Counted from the stretch's first letter, positions 1 through 8,152 are shown. The stretch is 64,000 nucleotides of DNA from Nocardia terpenica (GCF_013186535.1 NZ_JABMCZ010000002.1:1116001-1180000), one strand, 5' to 3'. A program made the numbers and translations. Notes: generated by a model not told the origin, from the sequence alone.

Positions 1-444
1 CTGCCCTCGGGCGTACAGGCCGGTTCCGCGCGCGCCAGGGGGAAGGGGGGCCAATTCATGCGAGTGTTCTTTCCAACTCGGCAGGACTCGGCCTCGGATG
101 TTCGAGAGCAGGCCACGCGAAGGCTGAGAGCCCCCGTCCCCCTGTTGCGCGCGAAAGTGGCGTTTGTGCCCGAGGGTGCGCACGGCAGGACTGAAAGGGG
201 GCAGTCCGCCACCCGTGCGCCGGTTTCCGGGCGGATCGCTTCGAGACCGAGGCTCTAGATCGCTCTCTGACGCACGAACTCGGCTTGACCCATACCTAGG
301 TACGGCCCGAAACCGCTGTAGTGAGGCAGTTCTCGCGACCCGTAAATCCGTACAAGCTCACCCCTGCTGTGCATGACGCTCGGCCGGTGCCCAAGCGGGG
401 GTTATGAGGCCGGGGCACGGGCGAGTTGCCCCGCCTGGATGTCG
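1..444. other. Conserved non-coding left-end block (part), copy 1
   Basis: No credible gene is seen in this stretch. It matches 8788-9231 in copy 2 and, up to about position 345, also 28279-28640 in the tRNA-Arg element. The match to the third element contains scattered 1-bp length differences that break any reading frame, which argues for a DNA or RNA function rather than a protein. It includes a near-palindrome at 290-305 (CCATAC-CTAG-GTACGG). The equivalent at 28565-28580 is CCATAC-CCGA-GTATGG: the arms are kept while the centre changes. Confidence 0.6.
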
Positions 445-1281
445 CTACGGCTTGTCGGTCGCCCGGAGCGCCTTCAGGATTAACTCTCGGCTTGGGCCTA
501 CGCCGACCGCCTGACTCGCGAGTTGGGTGAAGGTTCGCTCGTACAGTTCGATCTCACGGGGCTGGGTGATCGTTGACTCTGCGGTAATGGTCTCGATCAT
601 CACCGTTGTTTGGTCGTAGATTGCGAACTCTGTTGTGCGGTAGAAGAACTGGGCTGACATCGGCACTACGGCGATGACTGTGCTAGGCAGAGCCATGACC
701 TCCAGTAAGTGCGAAAGCTGTTCGCGCATCACGTCATTGCTGCCCACGGTTGCGTACAGCGCCGGTTCGCCGACGAGGAAGTAGAACCGATGTCGGCCGC
801 GCCGCAGGATGGTCTGACGTTTCATCCGTGCCGTGACAGCGGCGTCAAGGTCTTGACTGATGTGAAGGAAGTCCGCCGCAGCCGTCAGGATGGCGCGGGC
901 ATAGTTCGGGGTCTGCAACAGACCGTGAATGACTTGCGGGTCATAGCTGCGGATGAGTTCGGTACGGGCTTCAAGATCTCCGATCTCACCTTGGTGGCGG
1001 GCGTGCCCGGTGCCTACAATCCGTCGCCACTCCATCCACGCGGCGTTGACGTTCCGGAGGGTGGCCCGGAGATCTGGGTAGGCAAGTTCTGCGCCAGTGA
1101 GCCGACACCATTGTTGGAGGTCGGCCTCGGTGAGGGAGTGCGCGCCGTTCTCGATCCGCGAAACCTTGGATGCGGACCAACCAGCCTGATCGGCGAGCTG
1201 ATAAGCCCGCAGGTGCGCCGCAAGCCGGAGATCACGGAGCCGTGCCCCCAGATCGCGGCGAGCCTGTCGAACATCTGTCAC
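445..1281 (-). CDS. Scr1-type XRE regulator with DUF5753
   Basis: A 278-aa protein. Residues about 10-60 form an XRE helix-turn-helix (GWSASKVSRIENG is the recognition-helix stretch). The rest fits the DUF5753 domain, including the family hallmark GLLQTPNYARAIL. Proteins of this class act as antitoxin-like transcriptional regulators in Streptomyces scr1/scr2-type and DUF397-linked systems. The GTG start at 1281 is chosen because it overlaps the upstream stop by 4 bp (GTGA), so translation is probably coupled. It is the last gene of a three-gene minus-strand operon. No DUF397 partner follows; the partner position is taken by DUF6879. Confidence 0.85.
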   Translation of the reverse strand: MTDVRQARRDLGARLRDLRLAAHLRAYQLADQAGWSASKVSRIENGAHSLTEADLQQWCRLTGAELAYPDLRATLRNVNAAWMEWRRIVGTGHARHQGEIGDLEARTELIRSYDPQVIHGLLQTPNYARAILTAAADFLHISQDLDAAVTARMKRQTILRRGRHRFYFLVGEPALYATVGSNDVMREQLSHLLEVMALPSTVIAVVPMSAQFFYRTTEFAIYDQTTVMIETITAESTITQPREIELYERTFTQLASQAVGVGPSRELILKALRATDKP

Positions 1282-1793
1282 TTCATGTAATCGCCGTGTC
1301 GGATCGCCTTGTCCCACAACTGGTCACGAAGACCCGCGTAATGACCGGTTAGTGCCGGGTCGGTACTTGCGACCCAACCGGGGAGCGCGGTCCCGTCCTG
1401 TTCGAAGACAGTCCACGCTACGAGATCTTCATCGAACAACCACCAGTCATCATCGGGCAGCCCGGCGGGTGCGTCATTCCTCGGAAGCCAGCGGATGTCT
1501 TCACCCGCGACCAGGCTTCCCGGCACCGTCGATGCAGCGAACCGGATGTAATCCGTGTGAGGCTCGGTCACGATGCGAACCCGCTGCACTGTAGTTCCGG
1601 CGCTGGTGACATCCCGCATCAGCGCATACCACTGCGCAGTAAAAGCAGGATCGAGGGGCATCCCTGCCAGGAACCGTTGCAGGGCTTCGGCTTCGCCGGG
1701 TACCCCGGTGTAGTCGTCTCGTACCTCCAGATGGAACGCGCGCCGATAGCTGCGAAACGCAGTCACCAGGTCATCGAATCCCATGTGGTGCAT
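1278..1793 (-). CDS. DUF6879 family protein
   Basis: A 171-aa soluble protein matching the DUF6879 pattern often encoded beside DUF5753 regulators in actinomycetes: an N-terminal FDDLVTAFRSYRRAFHLEVRDDY stretch (given in part: FHLEVRDDYTGVPGEAEALQ) and a C-terminal DDDWWLFDEDLV motif. Its biochemical role is unknown; association with Scr1-type toxin-antitoxin-like operons suggests it is the effector or partner. ATG 1793 has GGAGG 4 nt upstream; ATG 1784 has better spacing and is equally possible. It overlaps the preceding gene by about 20 bp and the regulator by 4 bp. Confidence 0.7.
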   Translation of the reverse strand: MHHMGFDDLVTAFRSYRRAFHLEVRDDYTGVPGEAEALQRFLAGMPLDPAFTAQWYALMRDVTSAGTTVQRVRIVTEPHTDYIRFAASTVPGSLVAGEDIRWLPRNDAPAGLPDDDWWLFDEDLVAWTVFEQDGTALPGWVASTDPALTGHYAGLRDQLWDKAIRHGDYMK

Positions 1794-2100
1794 CGGGCCT
1801 CCGTTCATCACCGATCGGCACTTCCACAGCGGTCTCGTGGGCAGGCGGCTTGATCACCTCGAGGGCCTCGGTGTCGGTGATCGGATTGCCGGTGAGAGTG
1901 AACGTACCGTGCCCGCTGTCGTGCAGCTTGGCACCGAGACAGGTTCCACGCTTCAGGAACCGGATCAACCGATGCGGTATCTCGATAGTGTCTGGTTGGT
2001 CGGTACGCCAGCCTTGGACAACGTAGGTGTCCCGATCGCTGCGGTACAGGGTGGGTGATTGACCATTCACGGAGTCTCCGCCGAGCCATTCGAGCTTCAT
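1771..2100 (-). CDS. Hypothetical protein, first gene of Scr1-type operon
   Basis: A 109-aa protein beginning MKLEWLGGDSVNGQSPTLYR. The ATG at 2100 is preceded by AAGGGGGA at good spacing, better than the in-frame ATG at 2157. The sequence is mixed alpha/beta with no transmembrane segment or recognised catalytic motif. Small proteins of this kind precede DUF6879 genes in other actinomycetes, so it is probably a third component of the same system, but its function is not known. Confidence 0.65.
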   Translation of the reverse strand: MKLEWLGGDSVNGQSPTLYRSDRDTYVVQGWRTDQPDTIEIPHRLIRFLKRGTCLGAKLHDSGHGTFTLTGNPITDTEALEVIKPPAHETAVEVPIGDERRPDAPHGIR

Positions 2101-2183
2101 GGGAGCTTCCCCCTTGATGTCGTGAACTTGCACTGACTGATCAATCGTCCCGAGCATCAGCAGTGTTGGTCAACATTCTGTGC

Positions 2184-2200
2184 AAGATAGTGCAAGATTC
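2184..2200 (-). promoter_or_regulatory. TGCAAGAT direct repeat in divergent promoter region
   Basis: Two copies of TGCAAGAT at a spacing of 10-11 bp (TTGCAC pairs on the minus strand) lie in the 240-bp space between the minus-strand Scr1-type operon and the plus-strand small-gene operon. It is a plausible operator or promoter element for the XRE regulator. The same repeat is in copy 2. No binding data can be inferred from sequence alone. Confidence 0.35.
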
Positions 2201-2340
2201 TCGACCCCAGTCGCATCCGGTTCGTAGCGTCGGGTGTGGCGCTCGGGGCTGGCAGAGCCCGGTCCGGTCCAGTCGACAGGGACCGGTCTTCCTGGCCCTG
2301 AGCTGCCTCACGAATCCGCGAGGGACGCATAGGGGTTGCC

Positions 2341-2505
2341 ATGACCGCACGTTCGAGAACGTTCGTCTTTCCCGGTGGAATGGTGCAAGTCGCCGCCTAC
2401 GACGACGACACCGAGGACAATCCGGGGGTCTACCTCGAACTCCACAACCACACCGGGGCCGCGAGCAGGGAGCGCGACGACGGCACCGACGTGGAGGCGG
2501 GGTGA
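2341..2505 (+). CDS. Small acidic protein (TFVFPGG family of this element group)
   Basis: A 54-aa protein, MTARSRTFVFPGGMVQVAAY and then a very acidic tail ending DGTDVEAG. A clear homologue is encoded by the tRNA-Arg element at 33878-34075, sharing the RSRTFVFPGGMVQVAAYDDD core, so the reading frame is supported by conservation. Its TGA overlaps the ATG of the next gene (TGATG). Function unknown. It heads the plus-strand small-gene operon facing the Scr1-type operon. Confidence 0.7.
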   Translation: MTARSRTFVFPGGMVQVAAYDDDTEDNPGVYLELHNHTGAASRERDDGTDVEAG

Positions 2506-2810
2506 TGCGTCCCGTCGCGGTCGGGTACCTCCACCGAGGCGTATCCGGTGTCCGGCAATCCTGGGACGAAGAGCAAATACGGTCGCTGGCACGCAGATTC
2601 GGCTACAACCTCGCCAAGATCGTGACATTCGGGGAACACACCGACGCGCCGACACAGCGCCTGTGCACGGTCGTGGCACGGATGCACGCGGCAGCGGTGA
2701 TCACCCCGAGCGTGCTGCACTTCGATACCGCCGAAGTCCCGGCCGAGCTGATCCGGGTTGCCGCTGTGGTGACCGTGGACACTCAGGCTACCTACGCCCG
2801 CACCGGCTGA
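2505..2810 (+). CDS. Resolvase-N-like small protein
   Basis: A 101-aa protein whose layout resembles a serine-recombinase N-terminal fold: a first strand AVGYLHRGVSG, a helix ending RRFGYNLAKI and a second strand AAAVITPSVLHFD. The canonical catalytic serine context (YLRVS) is not obvious, and there is no DNA-binding or recombination domain behind it, so a regulatory or binding role is more likely than recombination. A longer homologue is encoded at 53918-54403 in another locus with the same divergent layout. It starts on the overlapping TGATG. Confidence 0.65.
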   Translation: MRPVAVGYLHRGVSGVRQSWDEEQIRSLARRFGYNLAKIVTFGEHTDAPTQRLCTVVARMHAAAVITPSVLHFDTAEVPAELIRVAAVVTVDTQATYARTG

Positions 2811-2870
2811 GCGGCTACTCCCGTGCCCCCTCGTTTTCGCCGAAACCGACACGTGTTCAAGGGGAGTCGC

Positions 2871-3089
2871 ATGTCCCGTCGTACTTCGATCGACCTCACC
2901 GCTGACGAGCTGCCGCCGTTCCGTCCTCGCACGACGCAGCAGGCCGAGCCCTGCCCGGAAATCCGCCGCGCCTGGTACGCGGCCAGAGCCCAAGCCTGGG
3001 ACGACTGGGTGAGGCAGCGCCCCAGCCGATCCCACGTAGCCGAGCAACGCGGCTGGGGGCACCGTGCACTCGTGTGGGGGTGGTGGTGA
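2871..3089 (+). CDS. Hypothetical protein, 72 aa
   Basis: Starts at ATG 2871 behind AAGGGGAG and overlaps the next gene by one base (TGATG). It is a basic, tryptophan-rich protein (several W in the last 35 residues, RRAWYAARAQAWDDWVRQRP). No family is recognised. Its position in the small-gene operon and tight coupling to the next gene make it a real gene. Confidence 0.6.
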   Translation: MSRRTSIDLTADELPPFRPRTTQQAEPCPEIRRAWYAARAQAWDDWVRQRPSRSHVAEQRGWGHRALVWGWW

Positions 3090-3592
3090 TGCCTGTGGTG
3101 TGCGTCGGGTCGCCACTGTCCCCGCCGGGGCCGCTGCCCGGATCGAATCCGTTCCTGGCTGTGATGACCCACGACAACCCCGAAGACACACCGATTCTGC
3201 GCCTGTCGGTGGGCCTGTACCGGCTGTGGACGACGCACCTCGAGCTGACGGACGGGGCAGCGCGGGGGCCGATGGTGGACGAGATCTCCGATGGTATGGA
3301 CGTGTTCTGCTTCCTGCTCGACCGCGAGGCCGCCGCTTGTCTGGCCGAGGGGCCGTTCCCGCGCCCGGACGCCCCACTGGCGAAATACCCCTACAGCATC
3401 CGGGTTACGGCGCTGACGCGGACCTGCGCGATGGCGAACTACCTCAGCCGCCACGGCAAGCCCAGCAGGGACGCGCTGGGTGCCTCCCTGCGAGCCGCGC
3501 TCAACTTGGACAAGCTGGTAGAAGCAGTCAACCAGGGGGCCGTCAAACTGAGTACCGTCGAGCAGCCCCTCACCACCGAGGTACACAACTGA
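3089..3592 (+). CDS. Hypothetical protein, 167 aa
   Basis: A soluble, mostly helical protein with the recognisable stretches ILRLSVGLYRLWTTHLELTD and KYPYSIRVTALTRTCAMANY. No catalytic motif or domain is identified. Start at ATG 3089 on the overlapping TGATG of the previous gene. It is the last gene of the plus-strand operon and runs into a bidirectional terminator. Confidence 0.65.
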   Translation: MPVVCVGSPLSPPGPLPGSNPFLAVMTHDNPEDTPILRLSVGLYRLWTTHLELTDGAARGPMVDEISDGMDVFCFLLDREAAACLAEGPFPRPDAPLAKYPYSIRVTALTRTCAMANYLSRHGKPSRDALGASLRAALNLDKLVEAVNQGAVKLSTVEQPLTTEVHN

Positions 3593-3603
3593 CCGCGCGG
3601 TAA

Positions 3604-3637
3604 AAAAGCTGCGGGACTAGCTGTGATGAGTCCCGCA
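3604..3637. terminator. Bidirectional intrinsic terminator
   Basis: A 9-bp inverted repeat (TGCGGGACT / AGTCCCGCA) is flanked on one side by AAAAAA, which is a U-tract for minus-strand transcripts, and on the other by a TTTTTT run at about 3650. It sits between the convergent ends of the plus-strand small-gene operon and the minus-strand DUF3631/prim-pol operon. Confidence 0.7.
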
Positions 3638-3812
3638 CTCCGACCCCGTAATTTTTTCGGCACTCCCCGGCAGGGCCACCGACACCGAGTAGCGCCCGCA
3701 GCCTGTGCGCCTGGCCTCTATTCGCAAAATGGGGGCGAGATGCGGCAAGCCCCGCCCCTCGGCTGGGATAGCGGAAGGGCGAGGCGTGTCGGTGGGGGGT
3801 GCTGCTGGTTGG

Positions 3813-5165
3813 TCAGGCGGCGTCGGGGGTGACCGGTTGCCCGCTGCCGATCCAGTAGCCGACCTTAGCGCCGGGCGTGCGCGGCAGATACCCATGGTTC
3901 CCGGAAACCCGTCCGGAGCCGTCCGGAGCCGCCTGCGCAAGGGTTGACCTGCGCGAATCCTCGGACGCCTCTGCCGTAGCGGACATGTCCGTGCCGGGGA
4001 AGGTGTCCGAGTGTTCGCGCTGGTCGTGGCTGTGGTGGACGGCTTGGACGGGTTCGGACGGCTTCTGTGGGCGAGGGGGCAGGTAGCGGTCGAACGCGTC
4101 GAGGAAGTCGACTCGCCGATACCCGCGCTCGGTCTTGTCCGGGTTGTGGCCGGTCTTGATCTCGTACGCCTTGAGGCGGTGCCCGAGTTTGGACGGGTTG
4201 AGTTCCCAGTCCTCCCAAGGCGATTCCTCGACCGCGCGCAACTGGTCGCACAGTGCTTGGGACTTGATGAATGACAGCCCGGTCACCGCGAAGACGTCCC
4301 GGATGTCGGCGAGCAGCTTCATATTGGGGGAGGTGGTGTCGTTGTCGTCCTCGGCCGCGGACACCATCTCCGCTGCGGCGGTCCGGGCAGTGTGCGGCCA
4401 GTGCCCACCGGCCATGTCCGCGACCGCGATCAACGGCTCCCACACATCGGCGGCGCGGTCCTCCACCCCCAAATCCGCAGGCTCGTAACCGGTGATCGGT
4501 TCGCGCACCTGATCGGCCCACTGCGCCAGCCCATCACGAGCCGAATGCAGGGCGGGCCGGTCGCGAGTACCACGGAACGGTTTGACCTTCTCCGAGTCCT
4601 TGCGCCGCCGCATCACCACCACCACGGCCCGGTCTTCGATGGTGTCTGGCATGCGCCCGATCCCGGCCAGAGCGGCCATGGCGTAGGTGTTGAACTCGGT
4701 CGGCTCATGGTTCGGCCCGGACACTCGCCCGTAGGTCATGCCGCGCTGGAACCCGGCATTGAGCAGCCCGCGCAGCTCCTCGTTGTTCTCGGCGACCTTC
4801 TTGGACCCGAAAATGGTATCGGCCTCGTCGAACAACAGGGTCGGGGGCGGATCGGCGTCCAGGGACCGGAAGACGTAGGCCACCGACGCGTTCACCGTCC
4901 GCAACGGGTTGTAGACCAAGCCGTCGACCACTTCCAGCAGCCGGGACTTGCCCGAGCGCTTCTCCGCCGACCGCACCACCAGACGCGGCGCGTACTCGAA
5001 CCCGGACACCAGATGTGTTGCCGCGACCCACAACACCACCCCGTCCAGCGCCGATTGCGACGGCAGCACGCAGTAGCGGCAGATCAGTTCCCGCACCTGA
5101 TCGAGGACGACCGCGCCGTCCAGGGGTGCCACGTGGGCATTGGCGTAATCCACCGGTTCGCTCAC
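3813..5165 (-). CDS. DUF3631 P-loop ATPase (replication)
   Basis: A 450-aa protein with a P-loop (AEKRSGKS, residues about 67-74) and a Walker B LLFDEAD (110-116), followed by a DUF3631-type region. Such proteins pair with prim-pols in plasmids and integrative elements and are thought to act as the replicative helicase or initiator ATPase. The last 80 residues are low-complexity. The GTG start at 5165 overlaps the prim-pol stop (GTGA). Same operon as the prim-pol. Confidence 0.8.
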   Translation of the reverse strand: MSEPVDYANAHVAPLDGAVVLDQVRELICRYCVLPSQSALDGVVLWVAATHLVSGFEYAPRLVVRSAEKRSGKSRLLEVVDGLVYNPLRTVNASVAYVFRSLDADPPPTLLFDEADTIFGSKKVAENNEELRGLLNAGFQRGMTYGRVSGPNHEPTEFNTYAMAALAGIGRMPDTIEDRAVVVVMRRRKDSEKVKPFRGTRDRPALHSARDGLAQWADQVREPITGYEPADLGVEDRAADVWEPLIAVADMAGGHWPHTARTAAAEMVSAAEDDNDTTSPNMKLLADIRDVFAVTGLSFIKSQALCDQLRAVEESPWEDWELNPSKLGHRLKAYEIKTGHNPDKTERGYRRVDFLDAFDRYLPPRPQKPSEPVQAVHHSHDQREHSDTFPGTDMSATAEASEDSRRSTLAQAAPDGSGRVSGNHGYLPRTPGAKVGYWIGSGQPVTPDAA

Positions 5166-5932
5166 AGGGTCCTCCGTTCCGCCGACGCGAGCGTCCGTTC
5201 GATCTCGAGCAGCGACAACCCCACCGCCACCCCGGCATCGGTCAGCGCGTCCAGCACCGCCGCGTCACCACCCTCACGCCAAGCACACGACGCAGCCCAG
5301 AACAACACCGAATTCCGTTGCCCTGGTTGAGCCTCGGCCACCGCGCGCACCAACCCCGCACCCGAGGACGCCGACCGCGCCGACACCCGCCCAGCGGGCC
5401 GCACCGCCGCCGGGACACGCACCCGCTCCCGCAGATGTTCGGGCAGCATCGCGATCGGCGCACGATTGAGCCACCGATACCGATCCCCGGACGAGTGCAC
5501 ACTCGGCGGGGCCACCACATAGCCCGAATGGGTCTTGATATCGACCCCGTCCGCGTCGGCCAGCCGCCCCCGCACGGCACCCGCACAGCGGAACCACACA
5601 TGCCAGCCACCCCCGCCCGTGCGCGCGGTCCACGTCTCCGGGAGCATCCCGAGCGCCTCGAGGCTGCCCCCGTTACGCGGGTCCACATCCAACACCACCA
5701 CCCCCGGTTGCGGGCGAATCCCGATGTTGCGCAACGGGTCCCGCTGCCACCACCGCTCGATCACCTGCGGATCGGTCGTCGCGTCGCCCTTGCCGTGCTC
5801 AGTAACAGGCACCTTGCCCCGAGGGGCCAGCGGCAGCACCGCCAGCTCGGCACGCGCGTACCCGAGCGCATGATCCAGCAGCGACCCACCGCCCTCATCA
5901 GCTGCGGCCCGTCCTGCGGTATGCTCGTTCAC
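5162..5932 (-). CDS. Bifunctional DNA primase/polymerase (prim-pol)
   Basis: A 256-aa archaeo-eukaryotic primase-like protein. The acidic pair D82/D84 sits in VVVLDVDPRNGG; GGGGWHVWF and GVDIKTHSGYVVAPPS are the other family blocks. It is the N-terminal prim-pol domain only, and the helicase function is supplied by the adjacent DUF3631 protein. GTG 5932 is chosen because GGAAGG lies about 12 nt upstream and the homologue in the tRNA-Arg element starts at the same place. It would replicate the excised circular element. Confidence 0.85.
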   Translation of the reverse strand: MNEHTAGRAAADEGGGSLLDHALGYARAELAVLPLAPRGKVPVTEHGKGDATTDPQVIERWWQRDPLRNIGIRPQPGVVVLDVDPRNGGSLEALGMLPETWTARTGGGGWHVWFRCAGAVRGRLADADGVDIKTHSGYVVAPPSVHSSGDRYRWLNRAPIAMLPEHLRERVRVPAAVRPAGRVSARSASSGAGLVRAVAEAQPGQRNSVLFWAASCAWREGGDAAVLDALTDAGVAVGLSLLEIERTLASAERRTL

Positions 5933-6021
5933 GAGTTTCGAACATCCTTCCTGGTAGTGGGGTGTGCGTTTTGGCCCTGGCCCGTGCTGCGAACACGGAC
6001 CGGGGCCTTTCTTCGTCGGGC

Positions 6022-6192
6022 TCACTCGCCCTTGATCCACCTGGTCAGATCCTCCGGGAAGATCCGCCACCGCCCCTTCGGCGCTGTCCGCTGGTACCCC
6101 TTCAACTCCCCTGCCAGCAGCGCGGCATAGATCGAGTTCTGGTGGCACCCTGCCGCCTGCGCCGCCTGCGCGGGACTCATCGGAGTGGTCAT
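6022..6192 (-). CDS. xis: Excisionase-like helix-turn-helix protein
   Basis: A 56-aa HTH_17/AlpA-type protein: SPAQAAQAAGCHQNSIYAAL forms the helix-turn-helix and WRIFPEDLTRWIKGE is the typical ending. ATG 6192 follows AAGGGG; a longer start at 6228 is possible. It is placed as the first gene of the prim-pol operon, as xis genes often are in actinomycete elements, so it may both direct excision and act on replication genes. Confidence 0.7.
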   Translation of the reverse strand: MTTPMSPAQAAQAAGCHQNSIYAALLAGELKGYQRTAPKGRWRIFPEDLTRWIKGE

Positions 6193-6297
6193 CAACGCCC
6201 CTTCATCAACAAACATCATCGGTGCCATTTCGGCACCGTTCTTGCACCTTCATTCACACAGTAGCACCCCGGTACGCCAAGACCTTTCCACTTAACA

Positions 6298-6309
6298 CCC
6301 CAATTGGGG
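6298..6309. promoter_or_regulatory. Palindromic candidate operator CCCCAATTGGGG
   Basis: A perfect 12-bp palindrome in the divergent promoter region between xis (minus) and the XRE-integrase operon (plus). A -10-like element (GATAGTATT) lies just downstream. The position fits an operator for the XRE protein encoded next to it, acting as a switch between the two operons. Confidence 0.45.
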
Positions 6310-6369
6310 GCAATAAATGATAGTATTCCCGCACCGAGAGTGAATGAGCAGGGAAGAAGGTGATACGCA

Positions 6370-6852
6370 ATGAACCATGAAAGTGGCGATGATCACATTG
6401 ACAGGGTTGAGGACGACACCGCGCCCGAGGGGTACAGAGACGACGATATCCAGTGGCTGCTGCACCAGGCGCGACGAGGCAACCGGTTGGACCTGGCCGA
6501 TCGGATGGCGGTTGCGGGCTGGGTGATGGCCGGACGCAAGATGCTGGGGCTGACTCAGCGTCGCCTCGGCGAGTTGTCCGGCGTTCCGTTGCGCACGATC
6601 AAGCACATGGAGGCAGGCGGTGTACCGCAGACCTCGACCATGCTGGCGCTGGTCGATGGCATCGCTACCGCGCAGGAGGAAATGCAGCCGAGCCCCCCAC
6701 AGGACCGTGAGCCCAGCGACGCCATGCAGATGTTCATCGAGACCGTGGGGCCGATGTTCCAAGAGCTCTCACCGCAGGCGCAGGGCCAAGCGCTCCGCAA
6801 GTTCGTACTGTTCTTGAACGAAGAGATATTGAAGGACAAAGAGGGGGAGTAG
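6370..6852 (+). CDS. XRE-family regulator upstream of integrase
   Basis: A 160-aa protein with an XRE-type helix-turn-helix at residues about 45-95 (LTQRRLGELSGVPLRTIKHM) and a helical C-terminus. ATG 6370 is preceded by GAAGAAGG. Its stop overlaps the integrase GTG by one base (TAGTG), so the two are co-translated. Likely the master regulator of integration and excision, binding the nearby palindrome. Confidence 0.8.
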   Translation: MNHESGDDHIDRVEDDTAPEGYRDDDIQWLLHQARRGNRLDLADRMAVAGWVMAGRKMLGLTQRRLGELSGVPLRTIKHMEAGGVPQTSTMLALVDGIATAQEEMQPSPPQDREPSDAMQMFIETVGPMFQELSPQAQGQALRKFVLFLNEEILKDKEGE

Positions 6853-8081
6853 TGGCGTCCGTCCACGAGTACACGGTCAAGCCGGACCCGAAGATCAAGG
6901 GTGACAAGGGGATTCGGTATCGCGTCGCCTACGACAAGCCCAACGGCAAGCCGACGAGCAAGCGCGGATTTCTGCGGAAGGGGGAGGCCAACGCCTTCGC
7001 CAACACGGTCGAGGTCAAGAAGATGGCCGGAGAGTACGTGGCCCCGGCACTGGGCCGCGTCACGGTCAGATCGTTAGCCCAGGCATGGCTACGCGGCAAG
7101 AAAGCGAGCACCGCCCCATCGAACTACCGGACCCTCGAGGCCGCGTGGCGTAACCATGTCGAACCGCGCTGGGGTGCTGTACGACTCGCCGACATCAGCG
7201 TGGAGGGCGTGGAGGAATGGATCACAGATATGCGCCTGGCCGCCCTGGAGAGAGCGGCGAGTCAGAAGGCCAAGGGGCGCAAGGTCTCCGACGGGGCAAC
7301 CACCATCATCCGCGCCTACGGCGTTCTAGCCGGAATTCTCGACGCGGCCGTGAAAGCGAAGCGCATCAACAAAAACACAGCCCGCGGCGTTGAGAACCTG
7401 CCGGACAAGACGAAGAGGCGGCACGTGTACCTGACATCCGCCGATGTGCAGCGGCTCGCCAAGGAGTCTGGACAGCATCGGTTGCTCGTGCTCATGCTCG
7501 CTTACTGCGGCCCCCGGTGGGGTGAGCTGATCGCCCTGCGGGTCCGTGATATCGACTTCCGGCGGGCACGGCTCACGGTGGCCGACAACGCGGTACAACT
7601 CGGCGTCGATCATGCAGCGGGCCAGACCAAGGGCAAGGAGATCCGGACGGTTCCCGTGCCCCAATTCATCCTCGATCAGCTGCGGACACACGTGAAGGGC
7701 AAGAGCCGAGACGCACTCGTGTTCCCGAATCCCAACGACCCCAAGCAGTACCTACCACGACCGAAGTCGAAAGATGGCTGGTTCTCCGGAGCCGTGAAGC
7801 GCTCCAAGGTGCAGCCGATCACCCCGCACGATCTGCGCCACACCTGTGCCTCGCTGGCCGTGTCGGCGGGTGCTAACGTTCTCGCGCTGGCCCGGCTGCT
7901 CGGACACAAGGACGCCAAGGAGACCTTGAACACCTACGCGGACTTGTTCGATGACGACTTGGACCGGGTAGCCACCGCGATGAACGAGAAGTACTCGCGC
8001 CGCGCCGACAAGCCCGCGACAACGCCCGGCGGATGTTCTTGTCAAAATCTTGTCACCGAGCCCGATCAGACGGCTGCATGA
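6852..8081 (+). CDS. int: Tyrosine site-specific integrase
   Basis: A 409-aa integrase with all catalytic residues: R222 (GPRWGE), K in the TKGKEIR region, H326-x-x-R329 (HDLRH), H352 (LLGHKD) and nucleophile Y362 (LNTYADL). Residues 1-60 form an AP2-like arm-binding domain and 65-180 the core-binding SAM-like domain. The GTG start overlaps the XRE stop. It lies directly beside the att site in tRNA-Ser, as usual for this class. Confidence 0.93.
   Translation: MASVHEYTVKPDPKIKGDKGIRYRVAYDKPNGKPTSKRGFLRKGEANAFANTVEVKKMAGEYVAPALGRVTVRSLAQAWLRGKKASTAPSNYRTLEAAWRNHVEPRWGAVRLADISVEGVEEWITDMRLAALERAASQKAKGRKVSDGATTIIRAYGVLAGILDAAVKAKRINKNTARGVENLPDKTKRRHVYLTSADVQRLAKESGQHRLLVLMLAYCGPRWGELIALRVRDIDFRRARLTVADNAVQLGVDHAAGQTKGKEIRTVPVPQFILDQLRTHVKGKSRDALVFPNPNDPKQYLPRPKSKDGWFSGAVKRSKVQPITPHDLRHTCASLAVSAGANVLALARLLGHKDAKETLNTYADLFDDDLDRVATAMNEKYSRRADKPATTPGGCSCQNLVTEPDQTAA
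8036..8059. repeat. Integrase arm-type site, P' arm
   Basis: A 24-bp segment with two CTTGTCA units 11 bp apart, inside the 3' end of int. It matches 21 of 24 positions at 8256-8279 on the other side of the att core in the excised form. The paired helical-period repeats on both flanks are what arm-type integrase sites look like. Confidence 0.55.
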
Positions 8082-8127
8082 TCAAGAAATAAGCCCCTGA
8101 CCTGCGCTGGCAGGCCAAGGGCGTTGG

Positions 8128-8152
8128 CGGTGGCGGAGGGATTTGAACCCTC
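8128..8152 (-). other. Middle att site (tRNA-Ser 3' fragment)
   Basis: A 25-bp copy of the 3' end of tRNA-Ser(CGA), covering the T arm and acceptor strand, identical to 16925-16949. It is the junction between the two tandem element copies. To its right the sequence (CGTCACCC...) is element left end, not tRNA. Confidence 0.85.

Larger units (their letters stand above)
1..8152. mobile_element. Integrative element, copy 1 (left end cut by window)
   Basis: First copy of an 8,797-bp tyrosine-integrase element. Its right boundary is the partial tRNA-Ser 3' end at 8128-8152, and everything here recurs 8,797 bp downstream once the indels of the first 2.36 kb are allowed for. About 640 bp of its left end lie before the window. 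Content, left to right: non-coding block, Scr1-type operon (minus), small-gene operon (plus), DUF3631 ATPase and prim-pol (minus), excisionase (minus), XRE and integrase (plus). No FtsK/TraB translocase, relaxase or phage structural gene is visible, so it is smaller than a typical actinomycete AICE. Confidence 0.85.

Noticed and set aside
4392..6130. Long His/Pro/Arg-rich plus-strand frames opposite the DUF3631 and prim-pol genes
   Set aside because: Composition is that of high-GC antisense shadow frames; the minus-strand proteins have recognisable motifs and coupled starts.
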